A stretch of 64,000 nucleotides of DNA from Liriodendron chinense (GCA_003013855.2 ML058372.1:1612001-1676000), one strand, 5' to 3'; shown: positions 1 to 12,149, counted from the stretch's first letter. The notes: generated by a model not told the origin, from the sequence alone. Translations and numbers: made by a program.

Positions 1-860
1 ATCGTCTGGAAATTGATAACTCGCACATACCGCGGGAGTTTGGAAAAAACGTTGCGATTGTCCCTGCAGTTTGCTGCAACCTGGGTACCCAATCGCAACC
101 CTTCCATTCCCGATCGATACTAACATCGGAAACGTACAGCAGAGCCTTTGCATCGTAGTCTTACGAGGATACTGACCCTGAGATTGATTGTGATTCTTTC
201 CCGGATCACTCCAGGAGTACTTGTTTCGCTTGACTGTCAAATTGGTTAGCTGCCCTGCGTCATGTAGTCTTACGGGATTCTACTACGCCGACTTGAAATC
301 AGTCAAGGTATTTCAGGCATCCACGCCTAGGTATGTGCAGGTGGACTCTTTCCACCCGATCTGCTGGTTTCGATGCTTGGTTTGCAATTCATTCTTTCCT
401 CGATTGTGGTCTGGAATCTTTGTTGTCCTTTGTATCTGAGTCAGTTGATTGTTTGGAGATTGATAACTCGCACATACCGTGGGAGTTTGGAGAAAACGTT
501 GCGATTGTCCCTGCAGTTTGCTGCAACCTGGGTACCCAATCGCAATCCTTCCATTCCCGATCGGTACTAACATCGGAAAGGTACAGCAAAGCCTCTACGT
601 CGTAGTCTTACGAGGTTGCTGACCCTGAGATTGATTGTGTGATGTTTTCCCGAATCACTCCAAGAGTACTTGTTTCGCTTGACTGTCAAAGTGGTTAGCT
701 GCCCTACGTCATGTAGTCTTACGGGATTCTACTACGCCGACTTGGAATCAGTCAAGGTACTTCAGTCATCCACGCCTAGGTATGTGCGGGTGAACTCTTT
801 CCACCAAATCTGCTGATTTTGATACTTGGGGTTACAATTCATCGTTTCCACTTGGTCAAA
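1..860. repeat. Two tandem units of about 446 bp in the Tat 3' internal region
   Basis: The block beginning GATAACTCGCACATACCG recurs at about 17 and 462. Other landmarks (TACTTGTTTCGCTTGACTG at about 219 and 666; the TATGTGCGG-type block at about 331 and 781) recur with the same spacing. The same two-unit array is at 60018-60840 in copy B. The first unit here is cut by the window edge. No coding function is visible. Confidence 0.85.
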
Positions 861-2454
861 TGGTTTCTTTTACCGAGCCTTTTGGCTTTCATCTTTTCGT
901 ATCTTGGCATGTGGTACGACCGCACTGACACTGGAGTTCAGTTCGACCGTACTTTGAGTACATTGGATCCGATGGTCTCCGGGGAAACTGCGAGACATCG
1001 GGTCTTATTGGATTTTTACGTCGGCTCCTACCCAGAGATATGGAAGATCTCCTGGTGTTTTGGAAGCAGAATGCTCTACTGGGAAAATATTTTTTGGATT
1101 TTTGAAAAGATGCCCACTCTGGGGAGTAATACTCCATGGGGTTTTTATTTGCAAATAGGAATATTTTTTTATCTTTTTGAAAAGGAAATCTGGCTTGCAC
1201 GTGCCTCCACTAGGGATGCCTGTAGGGTCTTTAGCTAGCCGACTTTTATTTTGAAAGCAGGTAAACATGATGATTGATGCCATGCATGGGGTTGCATGGA
1301 GATGCATATTTGATGATGAATATTTGGCTCATTCTCTTTCCATTCGATGATTTTTCTTTTGCTGGAGATGCAGAGAACTTTGAGCTTATTGCTCCAGGGT
1401 TGTGCTTCCCTGGGGATTTTTTTTTGATACGAATGTTTGGCCAGCGGGTTGGTCAAGATCCTAACCCGTGGTCAATCAGGTCCATCGTCCCAAGATGCTG
1501 TTTCTTTGCTAATGGGAATGGACGAAGGATGTTATCAAACTTCAAGATGTTCTTCTGTGAATGGATGCGATTAAGACGGTGCTTGGTTGCTTGTTTTGGT
1601 CAAGATTCCAATTTGCGGGCGATCGGATCCATCATCCCAAACTGCAAAATGAGTGATCGGAATTCGATACTCCTAAAATGCAATGCTAGGGATAGTTACA
1701 ATTTTTGTGATTTTTACAGATATTTGGTTCGAATCTTTACCTGAGCCAGGATAAGGATTGGTTATTGAAAACAAAGGAAATATTTTTATGATTTTGAAAA
1801 TATTTGATTTGAAAGCAAGGGAAATATTTTCTGTGATTTTGAAAATATTTGATTTGAAAGCAAGGGAAATATTTTTTGTGATTTTGAAAAGGTGATTTTG
1901 CAATGTTTTGGTATTTTTTTTATTTTTCTGAAATGCAGGGAAATGTGTGGAATTTTCATCCACTTCCAGCTTCTACTGCTGGTAAGGCACCCGATCAATT
2001 TTACGTCAGCGAGCAAGACGAGTCTCACACAGTTAAGTGCTGTAGTTTTACATCTTCGGATGAGGAGATTTTGAGGGTTTTCAGTCAACACACCCACAAA
2101 GTTGCCTATTCCTCATGTGCAATGCACATAGACCACGTATCGTCCGACAGACTCCTTCGGCCACAGAATGAGCCACATCCTCACATTTCCCTTTGTCAAT
2201 CCAGTTTGGGGCCTTACGTTGCTCACAAATCCATGAGTGTGCGCTCCACCTCCCAACTTCCTTAATCCCCTTCATGAGTTTTAGGAACAGGGAACATCCG
2301 TCAGATTCAACAGCGACTTTCAAGTCAAGGTTGTCTATCACGGTGCGTTCAACACGAACAGGATTGCAGGGTTCTACCCGCCTTAGCCCTTACCTGTTTA
2401 GAAGACTCCAGACACCCGTACGATCAAGTGTCAGCCATGTCTGGGACAGGTTAG
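861..2454. other. Non-coding Tat 3' internal DNA
   Basis: This stretch is collinear with about 60880-62440 in copy B. At about 1770-1890 it holds roughly three short tandem copies of a GATTTTGAAAATATTTGATTT-type unit (period near 55 bp), fewer in copy B. The open frames here are short, lack recognisable domains and are not preserved in frame between the two copies. I see no gene. Confidence 0.6.
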
Positions 2455-3420
2455 GAAAGAAAGCCCCCGAGAAGTTAATCCCAGTGTAATTTTAGGTCTT
2501 CAGACCGTTGGGGATAAATTTGTGTAGTTGAAATTGATGGTGATTTTTTTTTTGTTTCTTTGAAAAGGTTCCAGACTTCAACTCAAGTGATTGAGATTGA
2601 TACTGGTTTTTGTGGAAAGCTCAAAATCTTTTTGGTATTTTGGAAATGATCCGGGTTATCGAACCTTGATCCGAGAGGTCGAGGCCGATGCCAGTTTTTG
2701 TTGAAAGCGAGAAAGGTCCCCTGAGAAATTAATCCCAGTGTAGTTTAAGGTCTTCGGACTAAAACTTTGTACAGAATAGGGCAGCACATTTTTTTTAATT
2801 TTTTTAAAATGATCCAGGTGATCAAATCTTGGCTTGAACGGCTAGGATCGATGCCGGTTTTTATTAAAAATCTCTCGGGATATTGATCCCGACGTAGTTT
2901 AAGGTCTTCGAACCAAAACTTTGTACAGAATAGGGCAACACATTTTTTTATTTTTGAAAAAGGTCTGGTGTCAGCGGATCTTGATTCGAACGATCAAGAC
3001 TGCTACCGGTTTTTATTGAAAATTCCTCGGGATCTTGATCCTGACGTAGTTTAAGGTCTTTGGACCCAGAATTTAGGAGTGAGACTGGTAATACATTTTT
3101 TTGTGATTTTTGAAAAATGTCCGGTGTCATTGGATCTTGATTCAGACGACCAAGACCGCTACCAGTTTTTATTAAAAATCTCTCGGGATGTCGATCTCAA
3201 CGTAGTTTAAGGTCTTCGGACCCAGAATTTACACGCGAGGGCTGGAAATGCATAGACAGATCTTTTTTGCTTTTTTTTTTAGAAGATTGTCCAGAGTTAT
3301 CGGATCTTGATTCGAACGATCATGACTGATGCTAGTTTTTATTGAAAGTCCCTCGGGATCTTGATCCCGACGTAGTTTAAGGTCTTCAGACCAAAACTTT
3401 ACAGTAGGCAGCAATCAAGG
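2455..3420. repeat. Degenerate tandem array with dyad-symmetric units
   Basis: About six units share a core close to GACGTAGTTTAAGGTCTTCG, at about 2490, 2735, 2895, 3043, 3203 and 3370, so the period is near 155-165 bp in the later units. Just before the core, several units carry TCGGGATCTTGATCCCGA, two 8-base arms around a 2-base centre. Many units also hold a TCTTGAT...ATCAAGA inverted repeat. The same array with the same unit number occurs at about 62440-63380. Confidence 0.8.
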
Positions 3421-3809
3421 TTGGAAATTCTGGGGATTCTTCTTAGAATGGTTCAGATCATCAGGCCATGACTTTGGATGGTTGAGATCACTGTTTGACC
3501 AAGTCAACTCTTTTTCTTTTTCTTGAAAATTCCATATCATCAAGCCAATTTCTCCCCAATTTCTCACAAGATGAGATTTCAGTGAGATTACTTACTTTTT
3601 CTCACCTTTCTCTTCCATCACTTCATTCTTACATGGAGGTACAAGATTCACTTGCAACCAGCCTTCCTGAAGGAGTTCTTCTCAAGGAGAGAGGGTGAGG
3701 GGTCATTTAAATTAGGTGGGAGGGAGGACGACCCCCTGGGTGCCGCCCAGACCGTCTCTGCCCACTGGTCTTTCCAGTGGGTCAGGTAAAGGGGTGCCCT
3801 CCCCTTTTC

Positions 3810-3972
3810 TATATAACATGGGGCACCCTTGGCCCCTCCAACGTGCAATCTCTCTCTTCTCCCTCTTATACTCTCTCTTTCTTCAATTTTTTCTCTTTCT
3901 TTTGGTGGTCCTTGCCCTTTTCAAGTGGTGGGCCTTAGTGAAACTTTAGGGCCGCAAGGTGGTCCCCCTTTG
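3810..3972 (+). promoter_or_regulatory. Putative plus-strand promoter and leader, antisense to Tat
   Basis: CTATATAACA at 3810-3819 is followed by a pyrimidine-rich CTCTCTTCTCC leader, the usual look of a plant core promoter and transcription start. The TATA box, leader and a downstream GGTGAGT donor-like site (3972-3978) are also present in copy B (TATA at 63793). It faces the PMD genes downstream, so it may drive them; that link is inference. No transcript data are available. Confidence 0.5.
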
Positions 3973-5916
3973 GTGAGTGGTAAAGGTATGGACCACTCCC
4001 TTTTCTCTCTTGTCCTTTTCCTTCTTCATTGTCTCTTCTCATGTCTCTTTTCTTTTCTCCACGTAGCTATTCCAAAGGGAGTGAAGGTGGGCCCAAGTAT
4101 TTTTGGCCTTTTTCTAGATCTCCAATCTCTTATAAAGGTGGTGCATGGAGAAGGGCATTGCAAGCTTCCATTTCATTCTTTCTTTTCTTCTTTCACACTC
4201 CCTTCATGTGTATGTAAAGGGTAATTTTGCCATGTCCATCAAGTGTGCATGGCAAAATATCCTATCTTTCTTTATGGGAGTTGGGCCTCTTTTCATGTGT
4301 ATTAAATGGGCTCAAAGTGAAGTCTTTGGTGTATTTGATGGGCCCAACACTTCATTTTGGGCTCCCTCATGCTTTCTTGCCCTTGTCATTTTTCCTTAGA
4401 GCTTTCTTTTCTTTTCCATCTTCTTTTCAAGGTTTGAGCCCATGGGAATGGTAGGGCCCACCTCAAGTTTTGGGCTCATAAAGCTCACTTAGGGTGGCCC
4501 CATCTTTCTTCACATGTGTATGGACAAAGGTGACTAGCCCATTCTTCACTTGGATCTCAAGTGGGCTAGATTTCTTAGTTGGGCCCTTATGGTCAAGTGG
4601 CCCAAATCTTCCATCATTTCTTGATTATGATGTACATCCTTGTACACAAAGTATGGTGGGTTCCTTAGAATTTTTCCATATGAATGGGCTTTTGGGCCCT
4701 CATTGAAACTTGTGCATTTCTTTGGACCATGTGTGCACCACTACACTTTGTTATGTAGGATTTTTTCCTTTCATGCTTTTTCTTTTAATGGATGGAGGAC
4801 TTGAGTTACTTGATCATCTACAAGTCCCATGAGTGAGTTGTTTCAACCATCTCACTAAGTTCAAATGGTTTTCCCATGTGGTAGGAAAGTGGTTCTCAAG
4901 AGCTTCCTTTAGTGTTATCAATCTCAAATGGATGATTCCTATTCAAGTGAGCTATCCATGCAACCATAGCTCCTTGAACTTCTCTTGGGGTGTTTGGTGG
5001 GTCATCCACCATCATTCTCAAAGATGAGTGATTTTTTTTTATGAGAAAGAATGATACCCATAAGTTGCCCAATTTTGTCCCATGCTTTGGGGCATTTTGG
5101 ATTTTGATCTTCAAGTGGGCTATGTATACCATTCTTAGCCATTTTCATGATGGTTGGGTGACTCATCAAGCCATGCCTTCTTGTGCTCAAATGGTCCCCT
5201 TTTTTGTAAAGAAATTGGTGCACATAAGTTGCCCAAACTTGTCCTTGCATGGACATTTCCAACTTTGATTCTTCATGTGGGCTATGTGCATCAAATTTTT
5301 ACCATTAGCTTCATCGATTCATATGTTTGTGGGTAGACCACCATTTTGTACTCTCACCTTCAAAACTTTCATCAAGATGATGCACATAGGGTTGCCCATG
5401 GTTAGCTCATGAATGGGTCCTCATGTTCTTCAAACGGGCTATGTGCTCTCTTCATTCCGTTGAGATGAGACACTTGGGTTGCTCTTGGGGACCCATTTCC
5501 TTCCTATTCCCCGCTTGTCCATGTACATGTGTAAAAAGATGAGAACATCTTAGATGAGGATCATAACCTTGATAGGGAAAGTGAACCAAACCTTGGTCAC
5601 ACACAGACCTTAAAGAGAGTTTTCTCATGTGAAGTTGGATTCTTATCCCTTTGATCTCATGGCACTTGCGTGCATTTGTTGTCCAAAATGTGTCCTTGAA
5701 TGATGGACTTTCCTTACCTAGGTCATGGCATGCAACCTTCTTTAAGGTGGGCCTTGCCTTCTTTGTTGGGCTCAACACATGTCCTAGGTAACACGTGGAG
5801 TTGGACTTTGGATTTTGCATTTGAATGTGAGTCCAATCCCATGGGTTTCTTGGATGATAATTTGGATTTTAACGGGTAAAGGATAGGGACTTACCTTGCC
5901 AAGCTTGTAGGATTTA
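3973..5916 (+). other. Gene-free spacer, possibly a leader intron
   Basis: No coding domain is visible. Phrases such as GTGGGCTATG recur loosely at about 5115, 5278 and 5425, hinting at decayed repeats. A donor-like GTGAGT begins at 3973 and an acceptor-like AAGCTTGTAG ends at 5910, 6 bp before the PMD ATG. The stretch could therefore be one long 5' intron. The acceptor has a poor pyrimidine tract, so this is weak. Confidence 0.35.
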
Positions 5917-6251
5917 ATGGCGGATGGTATAAGAGGACGTCGGGTGATAGATGAAGATGATCCGGCCTTCACTATCCGCCGAGGGGCCCATATGTGTTCC
6001 TTGGCTAAGGAGCACCAACCTCTTCCCTCCATCAAGGGTCAAGGTACCAAAGATCATTGGGATGACTGGGTGAAACACCCACAACCCTTGCTTGAACGAG
6101 TTTTGGCTGACACTCCTTTCGCTGGCCTCCTTACCTTGCGCTTCCATAACAACAATGCCAACCGCATGCTGCTTGCAGCTCTTTGTGAGAGGTGGCAGGA
6201 TAAGACCCACACCTTTCAACTCCCTTGTGGCGAGTGAGGAATAACTCCCCT

Positions 6252-6324
<73 letters not shown>

Positions 6325-7350
6325 AATTGGCTTTCCATTTCATGGGGCAGTTGTTCCCAGGTCAGCTCTCTTGCTCCCATCACTTCCACTGACTGGCTAT
6401 GGTTTGTCGGTGACGTCCCACCTGAAGATGAATTCCAGGGCCATCAAGTAAAATTACGATGGTTCTACAACACCTTTACTACCGTCACCCTTACTACCAA
6501 ACTAGAGGCCCTCCACAAAGCACGGGCCATGATTGCTTACGCCTTCGGGTCCTTCCTTTTCTGTCACGCGAACGAGAGGATCGATCCTAAATTTCTTCGT
6601 TTGGTTGAGGATCTTTACCATCCCTACAATTGGAACGAGGCTATCTTGACTCATGTTTTCCTGGGTTTGGATAAGACCTCTCGGAATAGTCGGTCCTTCA
6701 TAAGTTTCTGGCCTGTCGTGACTTGCTTTCTTTTTTTTTTTACCGTTATGTGTGCCCTTGCCCAGACTTGCTTTTATGACCATTTTGCCCATCTCACGCC
6801 GAGGATACGAGATGACATTGAGCCGTCTCTGTATCGCCACATGTACTGGCATCAGCAAAATCCTCAACGGAACTCTCGAGTCTTTGGGGACAACTGGCGT
6901 GCTGATATAGACGGGTTGACCGTTGAGGATGTAAGTATCTTGCTTTCCTTATCTCTCGTGCTGCTCTGTAACTGATTGTGATGACCTCATTTGCTGTAGT
7001 TTGCTCGGATGACATATGCCAACTTTTCCCTCTACTACACCCCTCAGCACATGGAGGCATATGATTCTTCGTGCCTTCGAATCATGCTTTTTGATGTTGA
7101 ATCATTTCAATGGTATTTGGGTGAGAAGCTGCTTCGACAGATTACTGGGGTGGCTCGAGTCCCTTGTTCCGCACCTCCTCTGGCTGCTCAAATCCTAGCT
7201 GATGAGATAGCTGATGCTCTTGTGGGCCAGCCTGGGTTTCGTTTCATGATCTCGGATCGCGACTATGACGAGTGGTACTTGCTGTACAGCCAGGGGCCTC
7301 TGCTTCCTCCGCTTTATGTTCGAAGGGGTCGTCGCAGATATGCTGGCTGA
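5917..7350 (+). CDS. Plant mobile domain (PMD) protein gene, antisense in Tat, multi-exon
   Basis: The product resembles the plant mobile domain (aminotransferase-like, PF10536) family, found in plant proteins and in transposable elements; its biochemical role is unknown. The first exon (5917-about 6232) ends in MLLAALCERWQDKTHTFQLP and CGE, the typical PMD start. Coding resumes at about 6346 (DWLWFVGDVPPEDEF, VKLRWFYNTF), then YNWNEAILTHVFLGLDKTSR. A canonical intron lies at 6931-6999 (GTAAGTAT...TTGCTGTAG); splicing keeps the frame (VED to FARMTYANF) and the protein ends at 7350. The central 'MTPTLEDV'-type segment is missing where the (AT)n tract lies, so that junction may be a damaged intron. 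Coding function is uncertain. It runs opposite to the host retrotransposon. Confidence 0.6.
6254..6321. repeat. (AT)n microsatellite, about 34 units
   Basis: An uninterrupted AT dinucleotide run sits in the gap between the first two PMD coding blocks. It is either intronic or an expansion that replaced PMD coding sequence. Confidence 0.97.
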
Positions 7351-8981
7351 TCAGTGACAATTCCTTTGATGGATCTTCATCGTCGAGAGCGGGACGAGAG
7401 GAGGGATGACGACGACTACATTGGTGACTTGTAGCCTGCTTTTGTATTCAGCTTGCTTAATATATGACCTTCTTCTTTTTGCTTTTACCCTCTTTTGTAT
7501 CAAAATCTTCTGAATGAATATACAACCTCTGACTTGTCTCAAATTACTTGATGATGCCTACATGTTTTGAATGATTTGCGGAAGATGAGACTTCTTACCT
7601 GCATGGATGATGACTTGAACGGCTCATATTGCTTGATTTGGCCCTGTGGGCCCCTTCCAGACCTTAGCTTTGCTTTGGAGCACCTTTTCTTGATGTTTTG
7701 TGAGGCTAAGAAGGCTTCTCATGGTGTGGATGATGACTTGAACGGCTCAGATCACTTGATTTGGCCTTGTGGGCCCACTTGATGATCAGATCTTGGGTTC
7801 TGGCCCTCTTTCTTGATGATCAAGCTTCGATCTTGCTATTTCATGACTCATGCAAGCTTTTCCATGGTTTAGATCATGATGATCTAGTCTTTGAACGGCT
7901 CAGATTGCTTGTGGGTCCCTCTTGATCAATTGTCCTTCTCTTTGACCCGATCAGGCCCATGTTGGCCGCATTACTTCCTGATTGGATAGGTGGGGTATCT
8001 TCCAAATGATTCTGATCAACCTCCAACGAAATCTAGAGTGTATTGGAGCCTTGGGCGGCCCTCAGGGTGCCATCTACTGATGTGGACTATCAGCCTCACC
8101 TACCAAGAACCGTGGAGCCAATCCCGCGGAGAGAGAGGGAGCGCGTCCGTTCGGGCGGCTCACAGCGGGCCGCCTAAGGCTCGCCTCTTGTGCGGTCTGG
8201 GCTGGCTCTATTTCGGACATTCCCTTCTGTCCACTGCTCCTGTCCCCACCTTCTTTGTACTGCAGAATTCGATTCCAGCCATGAATCCTCTTTTCTCTTT
8301 GTCTTTTCTCTTCATCTTGTCTTCTTCCTATTTTGGCCTTTCTTGGGCAGCCTTTGATGGTGATTTGGGGGCCATAGTGGGAGAGGTTGGTGGGTCCCAC
8401 ACTCTAGCAATTGGTGAAGGCTTTAATGATGGAGAGATTTCTTTAATGGATGGTACAGATGGAACATTGAATAGGGGCATTGATGATGGGTTAGGGGTGG
8501 TTGTTGGTGGAGCTTTGAATGGCCCCATTAATGGCAGCCATGCTTGAATTTCAGATTTGAATGGGCCATTAATTATGGGGGAAATGGATGGTATGGATGG
8601 GATGATGAGATGGGACATAGGTGAGGCTATGCATCCCTTGAGTGTGGGCCACATGGATGATGTGATTGATGGTGGTGATGGGGCTATGATGGACATAGAT
8701 GGGCTGATTTCATGTTTGAATGATATGGATGGTTCAGATGATACCTTTGACGGTTTGGATGCTCTTGATGATGGCCGAGATGTGTGGCACACTTGGTTGG
8801 GTGGACTTGATGTGATCATTGATGATGTCCCCCTGATGATGGATGGTGTGGATGCCTCGATGATCCCTTTGATTGGACAGGATGATGATTGGATTCACGA
8901 CTTTATGTTGAAGAGGGCCGCAGTCCATATCTGACCGTGGATTCTTCGATCGGGGTTGCCAGGACTCTTCTTGATGGTTAG
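7351..8981 (+). other. Spacer between PMD genes with GAT-rich low-complexity DNA
   Basis: A 55-bp phrase (GATGATGACTTGAACGGCTC, then TTGATTTGG...GTGGGCCC) occurs at about 7605 and again at about 7723. From about 8340 to 8930 the DNA is rich in GATGG/GATGAT. It gives two plus-strand open frames: about 8281-8547, starting MNPLFSLSFLFILSSS like a signal peptide, and about 8557-8934, rich in Asp, Gly and Met. Their composition reflects the repeat, so I do not call genes. Confidence 0.5.
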
Positions 8982-10896
8982 ATGCATTTTTTTTACGGTC
9001 AGATTGGTCAGGATGCCACGATGTGTGGTGTGAACTTTGTTAATAGCCCTTTTGATGGAGAGTATCATCCTTCTCTTGATCGTCGGTCCTTTGCGCACTC
9101 CGTTCATGAGGTGGGCGAGTCTTCTCATGCGGCTGAGGTCGTGATAGTTTTAGATAGTGATGCGACTATATCAGACATAGCCGTTACTGGGGACATGTCA
9201 GGGGCTGTTGAGTCTGCAGGGGTCCCAGCTTTTCCTCCTCCTTCGCCCGTTGATCTTCCGATCCTTGATGAGCTGTCATTGATTTCTGGGCCTTTTTTTT
9301 CTGGATGGGATTCCTGTAAGGACTTGTCAGCTTCTTCCTCGTCCTTCTTGCTCGCCACGACTGCTTGCTTGGCTTGACAGTTTGTCAGCTTATGAGATTC
9401 GAGACTTAGAGTTGTATGGTTTTGGCGGCCTGATCCATATGGCTAAAGTTGACATTGACTGGAGGATGCTCGGGGCTGCACTGATTGACTGGGTCCCCTC
9501 GTTAAACTTGTTTGCGTTCAACGACATGGAGATGGGACCCTCTTTAGAGGATCTTGCTTGCTTGACCGGCCTACCTTGGGATTATACTCAGTATTTTTCG
9601 CTGAAGACATTACCGAAGACTGCCACACCGCAGAATTGGTTCGGGATCCCCTATCTTGTTCGGCTTGCAACTGCCGGCCAGGATGCTGTAGTGTTCTCCT
9701 TGGATTTGCTGTATGATCTTTTTTCGGGTCCTCGGAGTGTGGCAGGGTCTCTACTTGCTCGGAATGCACTGATCTTTTGCTTGATAGCTGAGGTGCTGTT
9801 CTCGGGATGGCGGAGGTCTCAGACTCCTTTACTTTTCGAGGTGATGAGCTGAGTTATTTGACAGCAGGGGATTATTTCTCTCGTCCTAGTAGAGTTGTTT
9901 AATGGGCTGACTGACTGTGCCCTGGGCCGCACTTGTGTCCTTTGCGGCTGCTGTGCATTTCTTCAGGTATCTTTTCTACGCCTTTCTTTTCTTGTCTTTT
10001 TGGGAATTGCTCTGCTCTAGCTGAATTTCTCCTCTTTCTTATGATCAGGTCTGGCTATGGGAGCGTCTTTCGCTGACTGTTCATGTACCATTTCCTGGCA
10101 CCCATCGCCCAGACCTTATGCGACACATCATGGAATTTCTTCCTCATACGGCTAGGATGAGTGAGCCCTTGTATTGCAGGATGTTTGTTGAACTTCGTGA
10201 CTAGAATGTCCGTTGGGAGTCATCCTGTCTTTCACTTCCTCCAGTGCTCTGCGATGCGCATCGCCTTCCTGTGATGCTGGTAGGCTTTCGATTTTACTTT
10301 TCTTACCACCCTATCCGGTTCCTGCAGCAGTTCAGATATGAGCAGGATGTTCCTCTTTTTGCTTTCACGGGTATCGGGCGTCAAGCACTTCCATCTGGAA
10401 CCTCTGACTTTAGGAACGGATCGATGGATCCTGGGCGAGTTACTTGACTGCCAATTTGCTTGGTTTTGAGCTGCGGGCTTTTCCGATGGCGACCGCCCCA
10501 TATCAGTACTGGGTTGCTGAGCAGTCTCTGTATCGACGTATCCCTTACTGGCACCAGATTGCCGATGAGGATAAGCAGGATATCCTTGGAGATGCCGGCT
10601 CTTCATCTGGTTCATATGAGCCTTTTGAGGAGCGCCCTTTCATCGATCCTGGTTTCCTTTTGGCCACTCATGGCCATTTGTTGTCTGAGATTTCCGCACT
10701 TCGGTATCATTGTGAGATGATGTCGAGGAGATTGGCTGCCGATCATAGGTTGTCTGATGAGGAGACAGCGGTCCGTATCCTTGAGTGAGATGAGGTACAT
10801 TACCTGCGTATGGAGGTGAGCAGGTTAAGAGCGAGGCTACTTCATTATGAGTCAGAGGACTTACCTGATGTGGCCGAGGAGGAGGGTAGAGATTGA
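8982..10896 (+). pseudogene. Second PMD gene copy, antisense in Tat, damaged
   Basis: A PMD-type protein diverged from the first copy. A Ser/Pro-rich N-terminal stretch (8982-9290) is followed by an apparent frameshift at a T8 run (9293-9300). It continues as RLLAWLDSLSAYEIRDLEL, then DWVPSLNLFAFNDMEMGPSL and EDLACLTGLP, the PMD core, to about 9850. After two stops near 9850 it resumes with LVELFNGLTDCALGR. A canonical intron at 9967-10048 (GTATCTTTTC...ATGATCAG) joins CAFLQ to VWLWERLSLTV in frame. In-frame stops follow at about 10202, 10446 and 10786; the last block is charged and coiled-coil-like, ending at 10896. Probably no longer makes full-length protein. Confidence 0.55.
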
Positions 10897-11317
10897 TTGT
10901 GTTGGCCACCTGTACATTCCTTTTTGCATAGTATATGATTGATGATGAGACATGATATATGTAAAAGAAATATAATGCATTTAATGAAAAAGAAGAAAAC
11001 TTTTTTGAAAATCTATTGTGCCATGAGTTGCCTTGTGAGTATGTCTGAATTTTGTGTCGGGATATAGGAATCAGAACTGAGGCTCGACCAATGCTTTGAC
11101 CGATGTCTTGAGATTGACTTGTGAGATCCCTTTTGTTCCCTAGAGATGTAGGCAATAGAAACTGTTACTTCCTGAGATTGTCAGAGTTTGTAGAGTTCTT
11201 TGTTCCCGACTGTACTTCTTCTTGTTCTTGAACTGTGACCGCTTGAATTGATCTGGATCGTCTGACTTCTTGGTACCTGCACTTTTAATTTTTCTTTTTC
11301 TATTCGAGCCATTTTTG
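10897..11317. other. No gene seen
   Basis: AT-rich DNA follows the second PMD gene, then mixed sequence up to the MITE. It may include the 3' UTR of that gene (ATATAATGCATTTAATGAAAAAG near 10970). No domain, RNA gene or clear repeat is visible. Confidence 0.4.
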
Positions 11318-12149
11318 CCTGCAGCTAGAGGTGGGCACAAACCAAGCCAGCTCGAAAGCTCGACTCGGATTGGTTCGACAAAGCTCGGCTTGGATTGGTT
11401 TGAATGGAAGTTCAAACCAAACCAAGCCTTCGAGTCAAGCTCGTTTGAAAAAACAAACCAAACTCAAACTAGGGCAGTTCCGGCTCGGCTCGGCTCGAAG
11501 CTCGATTTGATTCAGCTCAGTTTAATTCGGCTCGTAGATTATCAGCACACTGTTTCCTGTGGTGTGATCCGCTTGAGCTTTGGATATGATTCCATTTTGG
11601 GATCATGTCTTAAAATGATATGTAAAACAGATGGATGACATGGATAATATATAATACATATACATGATGACATGGATAATACATAATACATAATACATAT
11701 ACATGATGACATGGATAATACATCATACATATACATGAATGCACACTGTTTCCTTGCACTTGTAAAATTATGCTTGTGTACTTTTGTTTGGAAAATATTC
11801 TTACATGTCTATTTTGAAGGTGCACTCTTTTGGAGGATGTTAAACATTATATGGTAAGATACGTTTGTACTTTTTTTTTCTAATTTTTTAAATTCTTTTT
11901 TATTTAAGTGAATAAGGAAAAAAAAGGGTCACTGTCTGTTTGAACTCGGTTCGGCCCGGTTCAAAATTTTCAACCGAGCCGATCCCGGCTCGAACCAGAC
12001 TTTTCTGGAGCAAACCAAACTCGGGCCGCATTGGTCTGCCCGAAACCCAAACCAAACCGATCCACAAACTGCCGTGGTCCAAAAACAAATCAAACCAAAC
12101 TAGGGCTAACTCGGCTCGGCCCGGATCATTGCCCACCTCTACCTGCAGC
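11318..12149. mobile_element. Non-autonomous hAT-like element (MITE) with 8-bp TSD
   Basis: The element spans 11326-12141 (816 bp). Its ends are inverted: TAGAGGTGGGCA at the left and TGCCCACCTCTA at the right. Perfect 8-bp duplications CCTGCAGC flank it (11318-11325 and 12142-12149). An 8-bp TSD and a GGTGGGCA-type terminus fit hAT transposons. It has no transposase. The subterminal regions are packed with CAAACCAAACTCGG/GCTCGGCTCG-type motifs on both sides. It lies between the PMD genes and integrase of Tat copy A. Confidence 0.85.
11632..11740. repeat. ATGACATGGATAATACAT tandem repeat inside the MITE
   Basis: Three copies of GATGACATGGATAATA followed by ATACAT-type filler begin at about 11635, 11665 and 11705, with spacing 30-40 bp. 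Simple repeat with no coding signal. Confidence 0.8.

Noticed and set aside
3829..4224. Plus-strand frame rich in Leu, Ser and Phe
   Set aside because: Pyrimidine-rich leader DNA; no domain, and it lies across a probable splice donor.
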